From positions 1 through 5,983 of the forward strand of contig JAISCG010000137.1 of the NCBI GenBank assembly GCA_031265715.1: DNA of 5,983 nt, written 5' to 3'. Source of the DNA: Holosporaceae bacterium (GTDB lineage: Bacteria; Pseudomonadota; Alphaproteobacteria; UBA3830). The position numbers were made by a program, and so were the translations under genes. Positions 5,313-5,983 of this stretch are shown piece after piece. The notes under the pieces were generated by a model that searched no databases, was not told the DNA's origin, and saw only the letters and a program-made list of their open reading frames with translations. Position 1 is the stretch's first letter; every line of letters begins with the position of its first letter.

Positions 5313-5876
5313 ATGAAAGTCAGCGGAAATGAACTAAGAATCGGGATGCTGATAGAACGTAACGGAAAATTGTGGACCGTCTGCAAGTTGCAGCATGTTA
5401 AGCCGGGCAAAGGCGGAGCTTATATGCAGACAGAGCTGAAAGAAATCAAAAGCGGGACAAAATTGAACGAGCGTTTCAGGTCGGACGAGGCTCTGGAAAA
5501 AGTGCGCCTCGATGAAGAAGAGTGTCAGTTGCTCTTCAGTGAAGGTGATTTGTTCACATTCATGAATATGTCGACCTTCGATCAATTCCAGATTTCGAAA
5601 GACGTCATCGGAGATTCGGCGTGTTTTCTCCGGGATAACATGATTGTTCACATCAGCATGCATGAGGGAGAAATTATCGGAGTGGTGTTGCCGGACACCG
5701 TTGTCATGGAAGTGACTGAAGCTGACGCCGTCGTGAAGGGACAAACCGCGACAGCGTCCTACAAACCGGCCATATTAGAGAACGGCGTACGCATTTTAGT
5801 GCCTCCACACATCGAAGCGGGCACAAAAATTGTTGTAAATACCTCAGATATATCGTATGTAGAGAGAGCGAAATAA
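5313..5876 (+). CDS. efp: Translation elongation factor P
   Basis: EF-P enters the ribosomal E-site region and relieves stalling at consecutive prolines. The 187 residues match the normal length and three-barrel layout: the N-terminal KOW-like domain with the loop HVKPGKGGAY (28-37), a middle OB domain containing TKLNERFRSDE, and a C-terminal OB domain. The last carries the family signature, running from KPA through ENGVRILVPPHIEAG, and ends ISYVERAK. Lys33 in PGKGG matches the loop-tip lysine that is beta-lysylated in E. coli; whether it is modified here cannot be told, since no modification gene is in view. The ATG at 5313 has AGAGGG (5300-5305) 7 bases upstream. tRNA-Leu follows 8 bases after the stop with no terminator between, so read-through into the tRNA is likely. 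The C-terminus most resembles alphaproteobacterial EF-P. Confidence 0.97.
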   Translation: MKVSGNELRIGMLIERNGKLWTVCKLQHVKPGKGGAYMQTELKEIKSGTKLNERFRSDEALEKVRLDEEECQLLFSEGDLFTFMNMSTFDQFQISKDVIGDSACFLRDNMIVHISMHEGEIIGVVLPDTVVMEVTEADAVVKGQTATASYKPAILENGVRILVPPHIEAGTKIVVNTSDISYVERAK

Positions 5877-5884
5877 TTTTATAT

Positions 5885-5971
5885 GCCCGGATGGCGGAAT
5901 CGGTAGACGCGCCAGGTTCAGGTCCTGGTCCACGCAAGTGGGTGGAAGTTCAAGTCTTCTTTCGGGCACCA
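5885..5971 (+). tRNA. tRNA-Leu (anticodon CAG)
   Basis: Class II tRNA of 87 bases including an encoded CCA. The acceptor GCCCGGA (5885-5891) pairs with TTCGGGC (5961-5967), with one G-T pair, followed by discriminator A and CCA. The anticodon stem CCAGG/CCTGG encloses TTCAGGT with anticodon CAG at 5919-5921, reading CTG codons. The long variable arm has the stem CAC/GTG, typical of leucine tRNAs. The T stem GGAAG/CTTCT encloses TTCAAGT. G37 after the anticodon makes it an expected substrate of the TrmD encoded nearby. Confidence 0.97.
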
Positions 5972-5983
5972 GCAATGAGTTTG

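Noticed and set aside
1..5983. CRISPR array or insertion sequence
   Set aside because: No regularly spaced direct repeats, transposase frames or terminal inverted repeats were seen.

Overview
The window looks like a chromosomal segment of an alphaproteobacterium, possibly one of the host-associated lineages (Rickettsiales- or Holosporales-like). That placement is inferred by eye from three proteins: elongation factor P (QHVKPGKGGAY near the N-terminus, YVERAK at the C-terminus), ribosomal protein S16 and TrmD, which all read like alphaproteobacterial versions. Base composition is moderately AT-rich. No search was run, so the placement below class level is tentative.

Left part (1-2911). A minus-strand gene of unknown identity is cut by the left edge after 16 codons. 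Next comes a minus-strand PIF1-family DNA helicase with all the main helicase motifs and an N-terminal membrane anchor. A short intergenic region with a good sigma70-like promoter separates it from a divergent plus-strand gene for an unrecognised multi-pass membrane protein. That gene is followed by hairpins and a probable Rho-independent terminator.

Middle (2912-3467). An unrecognised small gene with a signal-peptide-like N-terminus contains the oddest stretch of the window. For 46 codons its reading frame uses only pyrimidine-ending codons. Shifted by one base, the same DNA reads as an unbroken Leu/Phe/Val/Met/Ile/Pro stretch. This suggests either a frameshifted membrane-protein gene or a hydrophobic product made in another frame.

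Right part (3468-5983). The minus strand carries a compact ribosome and tRNA maturation operon, rpsP-rimM-trmD. It encodes ribosomal protein S16, the 16S processing factor RimM and tRNA (guanine37-N1)-methyltransferase. rplS (L19), which usually follows trmD, is not there. Divergent from it on the plus strand is efp, with a tRNA-Leu(CAG) gene starting 8 bases after its stop codon. The gap between rpsP and efp may hold the remains of a decayed gene. These right-hand genes all serve translation: S16 assembly, 30S maturation, m1G37 modification, rescue of polyproline stalling and a leucine tRNA. The left-hand genes share no evident pathway with them.
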